From assembly GCA_011032825.1 (NCBI GenBank), contig JAADJZ010000002.1:1984001-2048000 (forward strand): a stretch of DNA of 64,000 bases, in the 5' to 3' direction. The DNA comes from Massariosphaeria phaeospora. Lineage: Eukaryota; Ascomycota; Dothideomycetes; Pleosporales. Positions within the stretch are counted from its first letter, which is position 1, and each line of letters starts with the position of its first letter. Shown here in pieces: positions 32,394-43,158 of the stretch. Under the pieces are notes generated by a model. It was not told the origin of the DNA. It did not search any database and saw nothing but the letters and a program-made list of their open reading frames with translations. The translations under genes and the position numbers were made by a program.

Positions 32394-34122
32394 CTAAAGC
32401 ATCGCCGCAAGAGCAACAACAGCCCCACCAATGACCCCAGCCGCACGCACCTCTCCCTTCACCGCCGCACCCGTGAACTCCGCAAGACTAGTGGGCACAT
32501 ACTTCCCAGTGCCCGTTGCGGTAGGATAAGTCGCCAGACTAACACTAGCCGTGTAGCGCGGAGACTCCTCGGTGCTGACAGCGGGCAGCACTGCATACTC
32601 CTCAGACTTGCTGACATGCACGTGCGGCGTAGGCGTAACATACGGAATAGCGGGATACTCCGTGTACGTCTTGCCCGCTTCCGCAATACACTCCGTCTCC
32701 GTAAACGTATGCGCCTCGCACGTCTTGCAGGGGTAGAAGACCGGCACGACGGGCGTAGGCAGCACGCCTCCTTCGCAAGCCGGACACGCGGTCGCCGTCA
32801 CGGTGACGAAGTCGGTGGCCGCGTAGCTCATGTGCTCGGTGCTGATGGCGCAGATGTAGCAGGGGAGAATGCTGGTCGACACGTCGTAGATGGGGCGCTC
32901 TTTGGTGGAGCACGGCACGTATGTGGACGCCGAGTACGTAACTTCGACGATGTATTCCACGCCGATGATCTTGGGGCCTGTGGGGCAGGACGGCGTGACG
33001 TATGACGGAGGGGTGTGTGATGACGTGTGGCCGGGGTACACGTATGTGGGAGTGGCGCTAGAATTGCCGTAGGGGCCGGATGGGTAGCCTGTGGGCGGAT
33101 GGTATCCGGAGCCAGTTGGGCCATCCGGAATCGTGGTGTTGCCAGAATAGCAGGTGCCATCGCCTTTGGGCAGCCCGCTTTCGCACTTGCAGCTCAAAGA
33201 GCAGCCATCGCCATTGAGCGTGTTTCCATCGTCGCACTCCTCGCCGAACTCCTCGTCCCAGACACCATCGCCACACTTAGCGGGAGTGGCCCCACGAGAG
33301 ATAATGTACGGCAGTCCAACCGTGCCATCACCGAACGTTTGAGAACCCACACCGAGGATGTCTTCGGCAATGGCGAGAGCCTGGAAGCCGTTCGTGCCGA
33401 CCGAGGGGTACGACGAGAACGCTTCGTGGACGCTGCAGCTCCAGTCGGAAAGCGATTCGTCGTCGAGCGAGTCCATTGCGCCGGAAGAGGCGACGAGGTG
33501 CACTTTGTTGTAGCAGTCGAGGTTCCCGCGAACTGTAAAGTCACCGAAATAGGAGAGCTGCCCCGTGGTCAATGTCAAGTTTAGGTCTGGATTCGAGATA
33601 CGTACAGCTGCGACTGCAGCACTCTCCTCGTCGTCGTAGTAGCACGAGAGGGCAAAGTACAGACCAGTTTGCGGAACGCCGGCAGGCGTGGTTCCAGCAA
33701 CAGCGAACTTGATCGAGTTGTCGATCAGCGTCTTCGCCTTGCCTTGGTCGAAGTGGAACGTTGGATCAGTGCCTGCTTTGGTCAGCATACGTGGATATAG
33801 CCGTGGTGAGAAGAATCAGATTTGTACCGATCAGAATGATATTGCCAGTAACAGCAGGAGACCAAGTGCTCTTCGAATCTTCGAGAAACTTGATGCTTGA
33901 GACGGACCCGCAGTACGGGTCAGGTACAACGATAGCCTTATACTTGGCGAAGTCTTCGGTAGTCATAGCAGCCCATTCCTCCTCAGTGACAGTCTGCGTG
34001 GAGTAGCCCATAGCAACGGCCTCTTCATACTCCTGATAGTCGAGTCCTTCCAGGAAGAGCAAATCTTGGGCCAGGGTAGTGGCGATCAGACCAGCCACGA
34101 GGCTGAAAGGAGAAAACTTCAT
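32394..34122 (-). CDS. GPI-anchored Cys-rich cell-surface protein with a DUF4215-type repeat
   Basis: Two exons (34122-33828 and 33772-32394; intron GTACAA..GCAG) give 557 aa. The start is the ATG at MKFSPFSLVAGLIATTLAQ, a clear signal peptide. Residues about 20-240 are an unrecognised domain. At about 260-300 is CGDGVWDEEFGEECDDGN, LNGDGCSLSCKC, the Myxococcus-type Cys-rich repeat also found in eukaryotic surface proteins. A Pro/Thr/Tyr/Gly-rich stalk with CxxC pairs follows (CYICAIS, CPACEGG, CKTC), and the hydrophobic end GVIGGAVVALAAML after small residues is a GPI signal. A cell-wall or adhesion role is likely. A TATA box lies about 140 bp upstream. Confidence 0.8.
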
Positions 34123-34259
34123 AGTCAATGGTGTTCAGATTGAAAATGAAGATCGAAATGGACGAGAAGAGAGAGGCTGATAAGATACCAGAAGTGTTCA
34201 ACCTATAACGAGTGTGATATTGCTGGCGACCAAGTGAGGAAGCACAACGTGAGAGGAAA

Positions 34260-34267
34260 TATATATA
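34260..34267 (-). promoter_or_regulatory. TATA box of the GPI protein gene
   Basis: TATATATA on the minus strand, about 138 bp before the start codon at 34122. Confidence 0.45.
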
Positions 34268-35424
34268 GGTAGAGGAATGGTATGACTATGCGCATTGAAG
34301 CCCCCAAAGTTTTATAGACATAGCCCCAAGCTGAGGAGGAAGTCTATCTTGAACAAGGCCAGTGGAAATTGAAAGCTGCAACAACCGATACAATAAACGC
34401 CCACGCCCACAGTTTGGACTTGTTTTTGTCGTATCATGGCCAAAGAAAACCCGGGCTGAATAGTATGGTTGTACAGCAGCACCGTATCTTTCTCCACACG
34501 CATACTTGGCAGGAGAGCTCCAAAGCCACGAGTCCGGAATTTAGCGAAATCATGGCGCTTCCAGGTGCCTTGCTTGATGGTGCTTGGTCGTTGGTAGCCG
34601 GAAGATGCCGAAGCCCTTTTCAGCTCTAGCTCAGCCTTCTTGGAATGCGAAGATATACGAGAGATAAAAGAAGATGACACGGATGGACTCGCTTAGCGGG
34701 GGCGTAAACGGAAAAGTGTAAGGAATCGTACAACTAAATCGAGCATTCACTGTGCTCTGAATTAAGTCAAAGTTCACGCCTGCTTCAAGCCAAGCTCGGA
34801 CGTTATGCCATAGTGTATGTCGTAATTTCTCCATTGGTGCTATGGAATACCCAAGTCTTGGTTGTCGACTATCCGGAGTGTGGTTGGTCTCGATCGTGTG
34901 TTCGGCAAGGTTGGGCGTGTTGGTGACACTTCGCCCCATCGCGCGGCTCCAGGCTGCATGAAGCTCGTAATGCAGAATAAGCCACCGAGATGCACGTCGG
35001 AGAGGATATCCACCTTGCTTACACTAGAGATCTATACCTAGTAAACGTAGTTCTGTCGCCAGGAAGTCAGATATGTCGTTGATCGTGATACTATTCTGAA
35101 ATTAGTCCACCTGGTAAGGCTTCTGTATGTGCATTGAATCCAGGCTTGCAGTGGACTTTGAGGCTAAATCGGTGCTGTGGTGAGGAGGATATAACTTACT
35201 TTCCCAGGGTCGGTTGATACTCATAAGAAGAGCCGGGTCGAGAGTATTTATCAAGCTGTCGCTGTTGATAACACCAATTCCAACCACCAGGGACATCAAA
35301 GGTAGCGTAGGGCTGCTCGTCCAAATTGCAAGTCTCCGGCTTCGCGCATCGGGGCTAACATCGAAATCGGTCCAGATGAGCTGAACAACATCTAGCAGTT
35401 TAGAAGTACCGTTTAGACCTGCGC
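34268..35424. other. Gene-free part of the patchwork region
   Basis: Only motif-free short frames on both strands. The interval precedes the chimeric fragments at 35425-36044. Confidence 0.45.
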
Positions 35425-35508
35425 CTGCGCCTGCCCACAAAACCCCCACCACCACCACTACCACTCCTTCTCCACACACCAAGAAATCTCTTCACCCTTC
35501 CACTCTCT
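35425..35508 (+). repeat. Copy of the mpdA leader
   Basis: 35425-35451 is identical to 6334-6360 (27 nt, starting CTGCGCCTGCCCAC), and 35485-35508 is identical to 6393-6416 (24 nt, ATCTCTTCACCCTTCC onward). The ~32 nt between differ by several substitutions and a small indel. In mpdA this is the 5' leader upstream of the start codon; here no dehydrogenase sequence follows. The copy instead runs into a small basic reading frame. Confidence 0.85.
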
Positions 35509-35514
35509 CCTCTT

Positions 35515-35631
35515 TCTATCATCCACTGCAAGGAGTACCGGCGGCTGGGGCGGGAGCATCGTGGAAAGAAAGACCGCGAGGCGACGCTCATCAAGAGAGC
35601 TAAACGTGTAGTCGCTAGCAACAACCGTTGA
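35515..35631 (+). pseudogene. Degenerate KKYRRLARE family member, copy A
   Basis: The frame reads SIIHCKEYRRLGREHRGKKD and ends at the TGA at 35629-35631. It matches VFIHRKKYRRLARE of the 52-aa gene at 61937, with a different tail. No ATG precedes it in frame, and the DNA just upstream is the mpdA leader copy, so it appears to be a fragment fused to a foreign leader. Confidence 0.55.
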
Positions 35632-35728
35632 TGTTGAAGTCTACGGATGATCATCCACCTACAGACGACATTGGTCAATGCCAGCTCGATGGTGGTATGG
35701 TTGGAGGGGTGGGTGTAGGTGAAATGTG

Positions 35729-35808
35729 TACTAGGAATCCGTCAATCGATAGAGAAGAGAGAGGGGTATACTAGGAATCCGTCAATCGATGGAGAAGAGA
35801 GAGGAAAG
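35729..35808. repeat. 40-bp direct repeat, two copies
   Basis: TACTAGGAATCCGTCAATCG recurs with a 40-bp period (35729 and 35769), followed each time by AT, R, GAGAAGAGAGAGG. The copies differ at few positions. Confidence 0.85.
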
Positions 35809-35937
35809 ACGAGTAGGTCGAGAACCTCGAAACGACCTGCCGAGAGGGTGTAACGGTGAAGGAGCCCTCCACTATCCCTATCATAAACTATTACTTTGGC
35901 CCTCTTCTTCATTCTTTCTTCATTCCTTCCCCTCGTC

Positions 35938-36044
35938 ATGCTCGTCGCTCTTTTTTACTGCATGTTTTTATTCACCGCAAAAAGTACCGGCGCCTCGCCC
36001 GCGAGGATGACCTCGCCACAGCCAGAGAATGGGCCGAACGAAAG
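35938..36044 (+). pseudogene. Frameshifted KKYRRLARE family member, copy B
   Basis: Starts ATGCTCGTCGCTCTT, like the intact gene at 62095 (ATGCTCGTCGCCCTT). It then loses one base in a T-rich run, after which the other frame reads FLLHVFIHRKKYRRLARE, 17 of 18 residues identical to the intact copy. It ends at an excellent splice donor (AAAG, GTAAGC). The shifted frame stays open into CDC73 at 36192 but has no start codon of its own. Either a relic or the first exon of an unrecognised transcript. Confidence 0.6.
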
Positions 36045-36191
36045 GTAAGCGCACGTCCCACCCTTGGCGCGATGCCCCAGAAAGTTGTCGAGCACGCTAG
36101 CTGGACGTATCGAGCTCGCGACCTCAGCAGCCAGCAGCACCCTCGACACGGCCAACACCCACCAGAGCCCTCCACGGCCCTCAATCCAACC

Positions 36192-37532
36192 ATGGCCTCT
36201 AACTCCGAACTAGACTCCCCTCTCGACACCCTCCGCCGGAGCATCGCAACGCCAACGTCGACGCCGCCCATCCTCACCACCACGGCCGACCCCTCCGGCG
36301 CCAGCGACACCGTCACCTCGCTCGCGCACGCAACCCACCTCTCGTTCAACTTCGACGCCGTCCACAAGACCTTCGCGCTCACCGCGCCCACGCGCTTCGC
36401 GCCCGCCGACAAGCCCGTCGACCTGCGCAGCGTCTACTTCGCCTGGCTCAACAAAGACGCGCCCGTGACCGAGTACCTGACGGCGGTGCAGAACCTCAAT
36501 GAAGAGCTGCCCAGCGGCGCCGGCGGCAGCGTGCAGAACCTGTCGTTCCCGCAGCGCATCGAGTTGATTGAGTGGCTGGGCGGCGACGCCGAGAGCAGCG
36601 AGAGCATTGCGCCGCTCGATGGCGCGAGCGCGAGTGCGGCTGCTGGAGGCGCCGCGGCGATTGCTGGCGGCAAGGGCGTGCCGCTGCAGAAAGCTGTGCC
36701 CGGTGTCGGCGGGCAGAAGCTGGTGGATGAGCGGCTGCTGCAGATCTACGACGGCGAGCGGAAGATGGGAGACCACAATAGCATGTTGCGAGGGACAAAG
36801 CCCACGGTACGAGCTGCACCCAACTCCACCCCCATCACCTTGTCCGGAATACTAACGTCCACCCAGGACTTCTCCGTCTACCGCAAAGTCGCCGCCTCAT
36901 TCTTGCGCTCGCGTCCCTCAGCGCCCACGGCATCCTCGTCGCACCCGCACCCCGCCCCGCTCGTCTCGTCGCTCCAGAAGAAGCCCCCCCGGCGCGTCGA
37001 ACCCATCATCCTGCTCTCGCCCTCCGCATCCTCGCTCCTGCGCATGTCGAACATCAAATCCTTCCTCGACACGGGCGTCTTCATCCCGCCCAACGCCGCC
37101 GACACGACCTCAACCAACCTGCTGCACCTCACGCGCGTGATCCCGTCCATCTCGTCGCAGCCCATCCGCTTCGTGCTGCTCGACAGCACGACCGCCTTCA
37201 AGCCCGCGTACTGGGACCGCGTCGTGGCCATCTTCACCACGGGCCAGAGCTGGCAGTTCAAGAGCTACAAGTACCCGAACCCCGCGGAGCTGTTCGCGCA
37301 CTATCCCGGCGTGTTCGTCGGCTGGCAGGGCGAGGAGCCGCCCGAGCAGATCCAGGCGTGGGGCCGCGGCGTCATGGCCGTCAAGGTGGACAAGTGGACG
37401 GGCAGCGAGAAGGGCCGGTGGCGGGACCGCGAGGTGGTGGAGCGCATCTGGGGCCGCATCGAGGAGACGATGAAGCGGGGTGCGTGGACGCGCGATGGGC
37501 CGGGCATGGCGGGTGCAATGTCTGGTCGGTAG
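36192..37532 (+). CDS. CDC73: Cdc73, Paf1-complex subunit
   Basis: Two exons (36192-36806, 36867-37532) give 426 aa; the 60-bp intron (GTACGA..CCCAG) is a multiple of three without stops, so the unspliced frame is also open. Cdc73 (parafibromin) is part of the nuclear Paf1 complex, which travels with RNA polymerase II and supports histone modification and elongation. The N-terminal region has LRSVYFAWLNKDAPVTEYL. The C-terminal Ras-like domain begins RRVEPIILLSPSASSLLRM and includes SNIKSFLDTGVFIPP, IRFVLLDSTTAFKPAYWDRV and WQFKSYKY. The start at MASNSELDSPLDTLRRSIA fits fungal homologues; an in-frame extension upstream covers the small-gene relic and is not used. Confidence 0.93.
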   Translation: MASNSELDSPLDTLRRSIATPTSTPPILTTTADPSGASDTVTSLAHATHLSFNFDAVHKTFALTAPTRFAPADKPVDLRSVYFAWLNKDAPVTEYLTAVQNLNEELPSGAGGSVQNLSFPQRIELIEWLGGDAESSESIAPLDGASASAAAGGAAAIAGGKGVPLQKAVPGVGGQKLVDERLLQIYDGERKMGDHNSMLRGTKPTVRAAPNSTPITLSGILTSTQDFSVYRKVAASFLRSRPSAPTASSSHPHPAPLVSSLQKKPPRRVEPIILLSPSASSLLRMSNIKSFLDTGVFIPPNAADTTSTNLLHLTRVIPSISSQPIRFVLLDSTTAFKPAYWDRVVAIFTTGQSWQFKSYKYPNPAELFAHYPGVFVGWQGEEPPEQIQAWGRGVMAVKVDKWTGSEKGRWRDREVVERIWGRIEETMKRGAWTRDGPGMAGAMSGR

Positions 37533-37600
37533 TCGTAGTGTCTCTTTGTCTTGCTTTGGAGTCGGAGTTAATGGCCAGCGGGTTGTTAGGCTGCATGGAT

Positions 37601-38000
37601 ACCTTCCAAAAAGGCGTTGTCATTCTCGTCAATCTGTCGTACATAGTAATTCTGAACGCACGCCAGATTCTTAATTTGCAGTGCTATTCATATGCCAACA
37701 GCCTCCTGGGGTCAGTTAGTGAGCTACAAACAGACCGCTAGACCCAGTTGCTAATACTCATACCCTCGCTAGAGGATCTAATATGCAGCTACTAAGCCCC
37801 GATAGGTACCTTCCAAAGGCTTTGTCATTCTCGTCAGTCTGTCGTACATAGTAATTCTGAACGCACGTCAGAACCTTACTTTGCAGTGCTATTCATATAC
37901 TGACGGCCTCCTAGAGTCACTTAGTGAGCTACAAACAGACCGCTAGACCTAGTTGCTAATACACATACCCTCGCTAGAGGATCCAACATGCAACTACCCA
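37601..38000. repeat. Tandem repeat, two copies of a ~207-bp unit in the CDC73 3' flank
   Basis: Copies start at 37601 and 37808 (ACCTTCCAAA). Both carry TGTCGTACATAGTAATTCTG, GCAGTGCTATTCATAT, GAGCTACAAACAGACCGC and CTCGCTAGAGGAT. They differ by scattered mostly C/T and G/A changes. I see no similarity to the other repeat family of the window. Confidence 0.85.
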
Positions 38001-38371
38001 TCTATCTACATAGCCCTCACCAACAGCTACACCAACCCCGCCGAGAATTGAAAAACAACAACTGAAGGTCATGTCGAACGGATGGTTATACGACAATCGA
38101 CCATCAGCAAACATCCACTCACTCACTCACTCACTCACTCACTATATCAGCACCGCATTACAGGTTATGAACTCCTTTGTTACCAGACCAAGCTCCTTTA
38201 GATTCTTCTCAGTTCATAACTCGTAAATAACAAACTTTTCCATGCCCCTATATCGAAAAAGCAACACATATAGACAGCATAGATAGCATGCATGTAAGAC
38301 TCGCCCCGAGAAAGCCATATAGCCACATAGAAAGTCGTTCACCACTTAAGCACTCGTTCCCCGGCGCACAA
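38001..38371. other. Intergenic with CACT microsatellite
   Basis: 3' flanks of CDC73 and of LEU1, which converge. A (CACT)n run of about six units lies at 38116-38139. No gene. Confidence 0.6.
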
Positions 38372-40858
38372 CTACCACTCGAGTGGCTCATTCAGCACCT
38401 CCCCGCGATTCGTCTTCGGCACAGCAGCAGCCTGCACCTTGACCGGGCCCTTCCGGTGCCGCGCCAGAAAGCCCGACCCGTCGAGCCACGGCCACTCCCT
38501 ACTCCGCTTCGTCTCGTGCTTCTCGATCTTGTCGACGCTGGCCATCGTCAGGCCGATGTCATCGAGACCGTTTATCAGACAGTGTTTCCTGAACTCCTCG
38601 ACGTCGAAGGGGGCAAGCTCGGTGCCGTCCGCCTTGCGGATCACTTGGTTTACGAGGTCGATTTCGATTTCGTTGCCTGATTTGGCTTCCGCGGCGATCC
38701 GGTCAAGTGCGGCTTGTTCGGGAATTTCGATGGGCAGCATGCCGTTCTTGAAAGTGTTGTTGAAAAAGATATCACCGTAGCTGCGCGCGATGATACACTT
38801 GATGCCAAAGTCGAGCAACGCCCAGGGTGCATGCTCTCTACTTGAGCCACAACCAAAGTTTGGACCTGTGCAGACGAGGATCTTTGAATTCCGGTAGGGC
38901 TCTTGGTTCAAGATGAAGTCCGGGTTTTCTTTATCCGAGCCCGCCTCAAACCGCCAGGCGTGGAACAGGGCCGAGCCGAGTCCAGATCGCTTGATTGTCT
39001 TCAAGAACTGCTTAGGGATGATGGCGTCAGTGTCAATGTTGGCAATGTCCATAGGAGCAGCGTAGCCACGAAGAGTTTCGAATTTGGCCATTGCGGCCGG
39101 AGCACCGGCAGTGGAACCGGATGGGTGAGAGACAGGATCAGCAGGAGCATCGATGATCCGGTCAAGGTCCTCATCGCTGCTTACTTCCTCCATGTGGGCA
39201 TCAAGCTCAACCTTTGGTGAACCCTTTGTGGCTGACGCCGAAGGCGGCGCGAGTTTTCGGACATCGGCGAGATTCCCTACAATCGCAGCTGCCGCAGCCA
39301 TGACCGGAGACATCAGATGTGTTCGGCCACCAGCACCCTGTCGGCCTTCAAAATTCCTGTTCGAAGTACTAGCGCATCGCTCGCCTGGAGAGAGGATATC
39401 GGGGTTCATGCCAAGACACATTGAGCAACCGGCTTCCCTCCACTCAAAGCCTGCATTGGTGAAAATCCTGTCAAGGCCTTCAGCCTCTGCTTGCTGCTTG
39501 ACGAGGCCGGATCCCGGAACGATCATGGCCCGCATAATATTAGAAGCAATCTTCTTTCCGTCGACAACCCGAGCAGCTGCCCGAAGATCCTCGATGCGGG
39601 CGTTCGTGCAAGAGCCGATGAAAACTTTGTCAACAGCAATCTCTTGCATAGGGGTGCCGGCAGTCAGTCCCATGTACTTCAAAGCGCGTTTGCAAGCGTC
39701 CTTCTTGACCTCATCCTGGAAATCGTCGGGTCCAGGTACTACACCAGTGATCGGTACGACATCCTGGGGTGACGTACCCCACGAAACGGTTGGAGCGATA
39801 TCTTTTGAGTCGATGATCACCTCGATGTCCCATTTTGCATCGTCGTCTGACTTCAGGCCCTGCCAGTAGTTAACAGCCTTTTTCCATTCCGGGCTATCGA
39901 CTTTGGGTGCGAGTGGCCGTCCCTTGAGATAGTCGAAGGTGATCTGGTCGGGTGCAACCATGCCGGCTCTTGCGCCACCCTCGATCGACATGTTGCATAT
40001 CGACATGCGGGCTTCCATGCTGAGACTCCGGATAGCGGAACCGCAGAATTCGATGACCGCGCCAGTACCTCCAGCCGTTCCGATGACTCCGATGACGTGA
40101 AGGATGATGTCCTTGCTGCTGACGCCGGGTGCTAGTTCGCCATTAACCTGTACCTTCATATTCTTGCTACGGCGGGTGATCAAGGTTTGTGTTGCGAGAA
40201 CGTGTTCCACCTCGCTCGTGCCAATGCCGAAGGCTAGAGCACCGAAGGCGCCATGGGTCGACGTGTGGCTATCTCCGCATACCACCGTTGTGCCGGGTAG
40301 CGTGAAGCCTTGTTCTGGCCCGATGATGTGCACGATACCCTGCCGCTTGTCGTCGAGACCGAAGTATGTGAGGTCGAAGGCCTTCACGTTGTCCTCGAGG
40401 GTCACGCATTGTGTCCGCGAGTCAACCTCGTCGATGAACTTCTCGGTGGTGGTAAGGGCTTTCCGCGAGGAGGTGGGGATGTTCTAGTCGTGTATCAGCA
40501 ATTGTGTAGCCGACACCGAGTGCGTCAGCGGGAACATACGTGATCTACCGTCGCCAGGGTACAGTCGGGCCTGCGCACCTTGCGGTCCGCGTTCCGGAGC
40601 CCTTCGAAAGCTTGCTGGGTGTCGTGTAAGCACGCAAGGAGGCGACATGTGGGGGGTTGCTATTTCCTTACCGGCGAGGTCACCTCGTGCACAAGATGGC
40701 GGTCTGCGGGGGCTGTCAGTCACCAGGAGAAGTGGGCAGCAGTCGAGAGCCAACACACCAATATAGAGCAGCACGGTGCCATCGGCCTTCTCCTCGACAA
40801 TGTGGTCCTGGAAGACCTTGTCGTACAGAGTCTGCGGGGGTTGCACGACAGCGGGCAT
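38372..40858 (-). CDS. LEU1: 3-isopropylmalate dehydratase (fused LeuC-LeuD)
   Basis: Four exons (40858-40759, 40703-40672, 40614-40540, 40483-38372) give 772 aa. The enzyme isomerises 2-isopropylmalate to 3-isopropylmalate in leucine synthesis. The small 5' exons are joined in phase: [42 protein letters not shown]. The aconitase-type Fe-S domain has [36 protein letters not shown] and [12 protein letters not shown], giving the three cluster cysteines. After a linker at about residues 500-560, the swivel (LeuD) domain has [17 protein letters not shown] and [16 protein letters not shown]. The fused arrangement is normal for fungi. I found no clear Leu3-type CCGG..CCGG site upstream. Confidence 0.95.
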
Positions 40859-41616
40859 GACGGCGGATGTTCGGATTGCTGTGGTACAGGGTACTCAATG
40901 GGGAAGGGAGCGAGGAGCAGGAAAGAGGGACTTTGACGATAGATAGTAGATAGATATGCAAGTACGGCGGGCAGTCGGCAAACGGGCAACGCAGCGCAAC
41001 GAGGCGCCAGTGGCACTCTTTTAGGCGTGGATAGCTCCTGCGGCGACAGAAACAAAACGCTCCAGGGCCGATGTTCGGAGGGGTGCCGGCCGCCGAATCA
41101 AGGCGCGCCTGATGACGGCCCGCGGCTCGGCTAGCGTCGCCAGCGCCAGTTGCAAGGGCAGGCGCAGGTGCCTGGTGCAGGTGGCGAGCAGCCATGTGAC
41201 GACGCGCGCGGGCTGCGTTATCTTGTCTTGTCTTGTCTTTTTGCACAGGTCGTGGCATCGGCTGGTGATGGGCCCGTCAGAGCACAACCCGGGCCCTGGC
41301 GTGCCTCCACGGTGCCAGTCAGACTGGAGCTCTGTCGTGTGGCCGGCGGGACGGCCATGACGACGTAGGTGGTCTCGACTATGCGTGGTTTGCCTCCACC
41401 CCCGCCAAACCCCTCCCCTCCCCCTCGCGGCCTTTCTGCAGTCAGCGAATCATCAACCCTCCGATTCGCCCATGCACCACACCTGCAGCAGTACGAGCAT
41501 CGTCGACGTCGGCACTCGGCGCAGCTACCGGCCTGTCTCGTGAGCCCACTGCACGTCCTCATGGGCATTGCACCCCTCCACGCCTGCTCCCTGGACTCTC
41601 GCGCTGCGTCGCCCTC
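40859..41616. promoter_or_regulatory. LEU1 upstream region and ALG7 3' flank
   Basis: 758 bp, GC-rich, with C/T-rich plus-strand parts and a TCTTG triple repeat near 41221-41240. It holds the LEU1 promoter and leader. Frames on both strands lack motifs. Confidence 0.5.
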
Positions 41617-43158
41617 CTACCAGTTGTCCGCCGTGAAGATGAGCAGCGCCATGCGGTGCCGGACGAAAAGGCCCAGCAAGCCCACCCCCGCCTGAAATGC
41701 GAGCAGCCCTAGCGCCAAACGGTCCTCGCGCATGGGCCCAAACCAGACCAGCCACAGATTGATGAGGGTAAAGTTGGACGACGACAGCACCTGCCCCTTC
41801 TCGTTTGTCTCCACATCGAGCAGCCGGAGCCGGTGCAGTAGCTTCAAGCCCTCCGCAATCGGTTGCGCGAGCGGCCGTTCGAACTCGACCCGGGAGCACT
41901 CTAGTAACCCCGTCCGCGCATTGAAGTGTGGGAGCCGATGTCGGGGGCAAGGTACCAGATGGAAGAGCTGCGGCGCCGAGTAGATGAAGTTGAATCCTTG
42001 CGGTAGGAGGAGCAGGATTAGCGTCTTGCTAAAGTGCCCGAGGATGCCGTCGACGGCGAAGACCATGCCCGCAAAGTAGCAGTACGTGTCGCCCACAAAC
42101 ACCTTAGCGGGATACCAGTTGTGCTTCAAAAGGGCAAGTGAGACGCCAATGAAAGGCAACAGGAGATAGAGCGAGAACAAGTGCGAGTCGGTAGCGGGGT
42201 GCGGGTAGGGAGTAAATGGGGTTAGGTACAACACGTCGTTGGCGACTATCAGCAGAGCAATGACCAGCGACTGGGCGACTTCGATCCCGTTGATGCCAGC
42301 AAAAATGTTGATGCTGTTAGTGGAGAATATGGACAGCAAGGCCATGTAGACGTAGTACAACCAGCCTACGTGGATGATTAGCATGAGCGGGTCCTACGGC
42401 AAGCAGACACTGTGACTCGTACCTAGATCGAATAGCTCGCCCAGATAGGGCCTCAGCGGCGTGGGGACGACCATCTGAGTTACCCCAAAGTCCACAAAAT
42501 AGACTATGAGCATGGGAATGGCTGCAATGACTGGGATGAGCAGCTTGTGGCGCCATCTGATATCGAACAGGTCATCGCCGATGCCAAGCAGCACGATGCA
42601 CTGCAACGAGAGGATGGCTGAGAGGTACGACGCAAGCTGGTATGCGGTTAGCTGGACTCTCTTCCGGCAAGGGAGGTAGGTATGCACCTTGTTGTGGGGG
42701 AACCGGTGCAGGAGCCTGCCCGTCTCAACCTCGCCCAGCTCTCTCATGACATCGCGGTTGCCGCCGCCCGAGGTCGCCGCGACAATGTCTTTGTAGAAGG
42801 GCCATGGGATGAAGATGACGAGGGTGAAGAGATAGACCATGGCGCAGACGGCACCCATCGTCTCCGGGCTGTGTCATGTGAGCACACTACGGGCCGGATG
42901 GGGAAGATGCACTTGGCTGGCCTACATCTCGGTTTGCTTGAGCTTGCACATATCTTTGCCCTTGAACCCGCGCCGCATGAAGGCATCTCCCAGCCAGCGC
43001 ACCAGAGCATAGCAGCAGGCAAAGGCCAGCCCGCTAAACGCAATCGACGCAATCAGCGGCTCGCCGTCGCCCTGGAAGGTGTTGGCCAGGACCCCGAGAC
43101 AGGCCAGCGACAGCGCCAGCAGCGAGTACACCTCCGTCTGCCCCAGTGCGGTCGCCAT
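41617..43158 (-). CDS. ALG7: UDP-GlcNAc:dolichyl-phosphate GlcNAc-1-P transferase
   Basis: Three exons (43158-42926, 42868-42423, 42365-41617) give 475 aa. It catalyses the first step of the dolichol-linked oligosaccharide pathway at the ER membrane. Splicing restores KLKQTEIPETMGAVCAM and GELFDLG-WLYYVYMALL. The second intron is 57 bp; the shorter apparent option ending at GCCGTAG breaks the frame. Family signatures are GIGDDLFDIRWRHK, STNSINIFAGINGIEVAQS and PAKVFVGDTYCYFAGM, and about ten hydrophobic helices are present. Together with the mannosidase at 1107 the window holds two N-glycan enzymes, but they are not linked. Confidence 0.94.

Noticed and set aside
35856..36191. In-frame N-terminal extension of CDC73
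   Set aside because: No ATG heads it in that frame, and it translates the micro-gene relic; the conserved Cdc73 N terminus begins at 36192.
42366..42422. Short 29-bp intron option in ALG7 ending GCCGTAG
   Set aside because: It breaks the frame and is below usual intron size; the 57-bp intron restores FDLG-WLYYVY.
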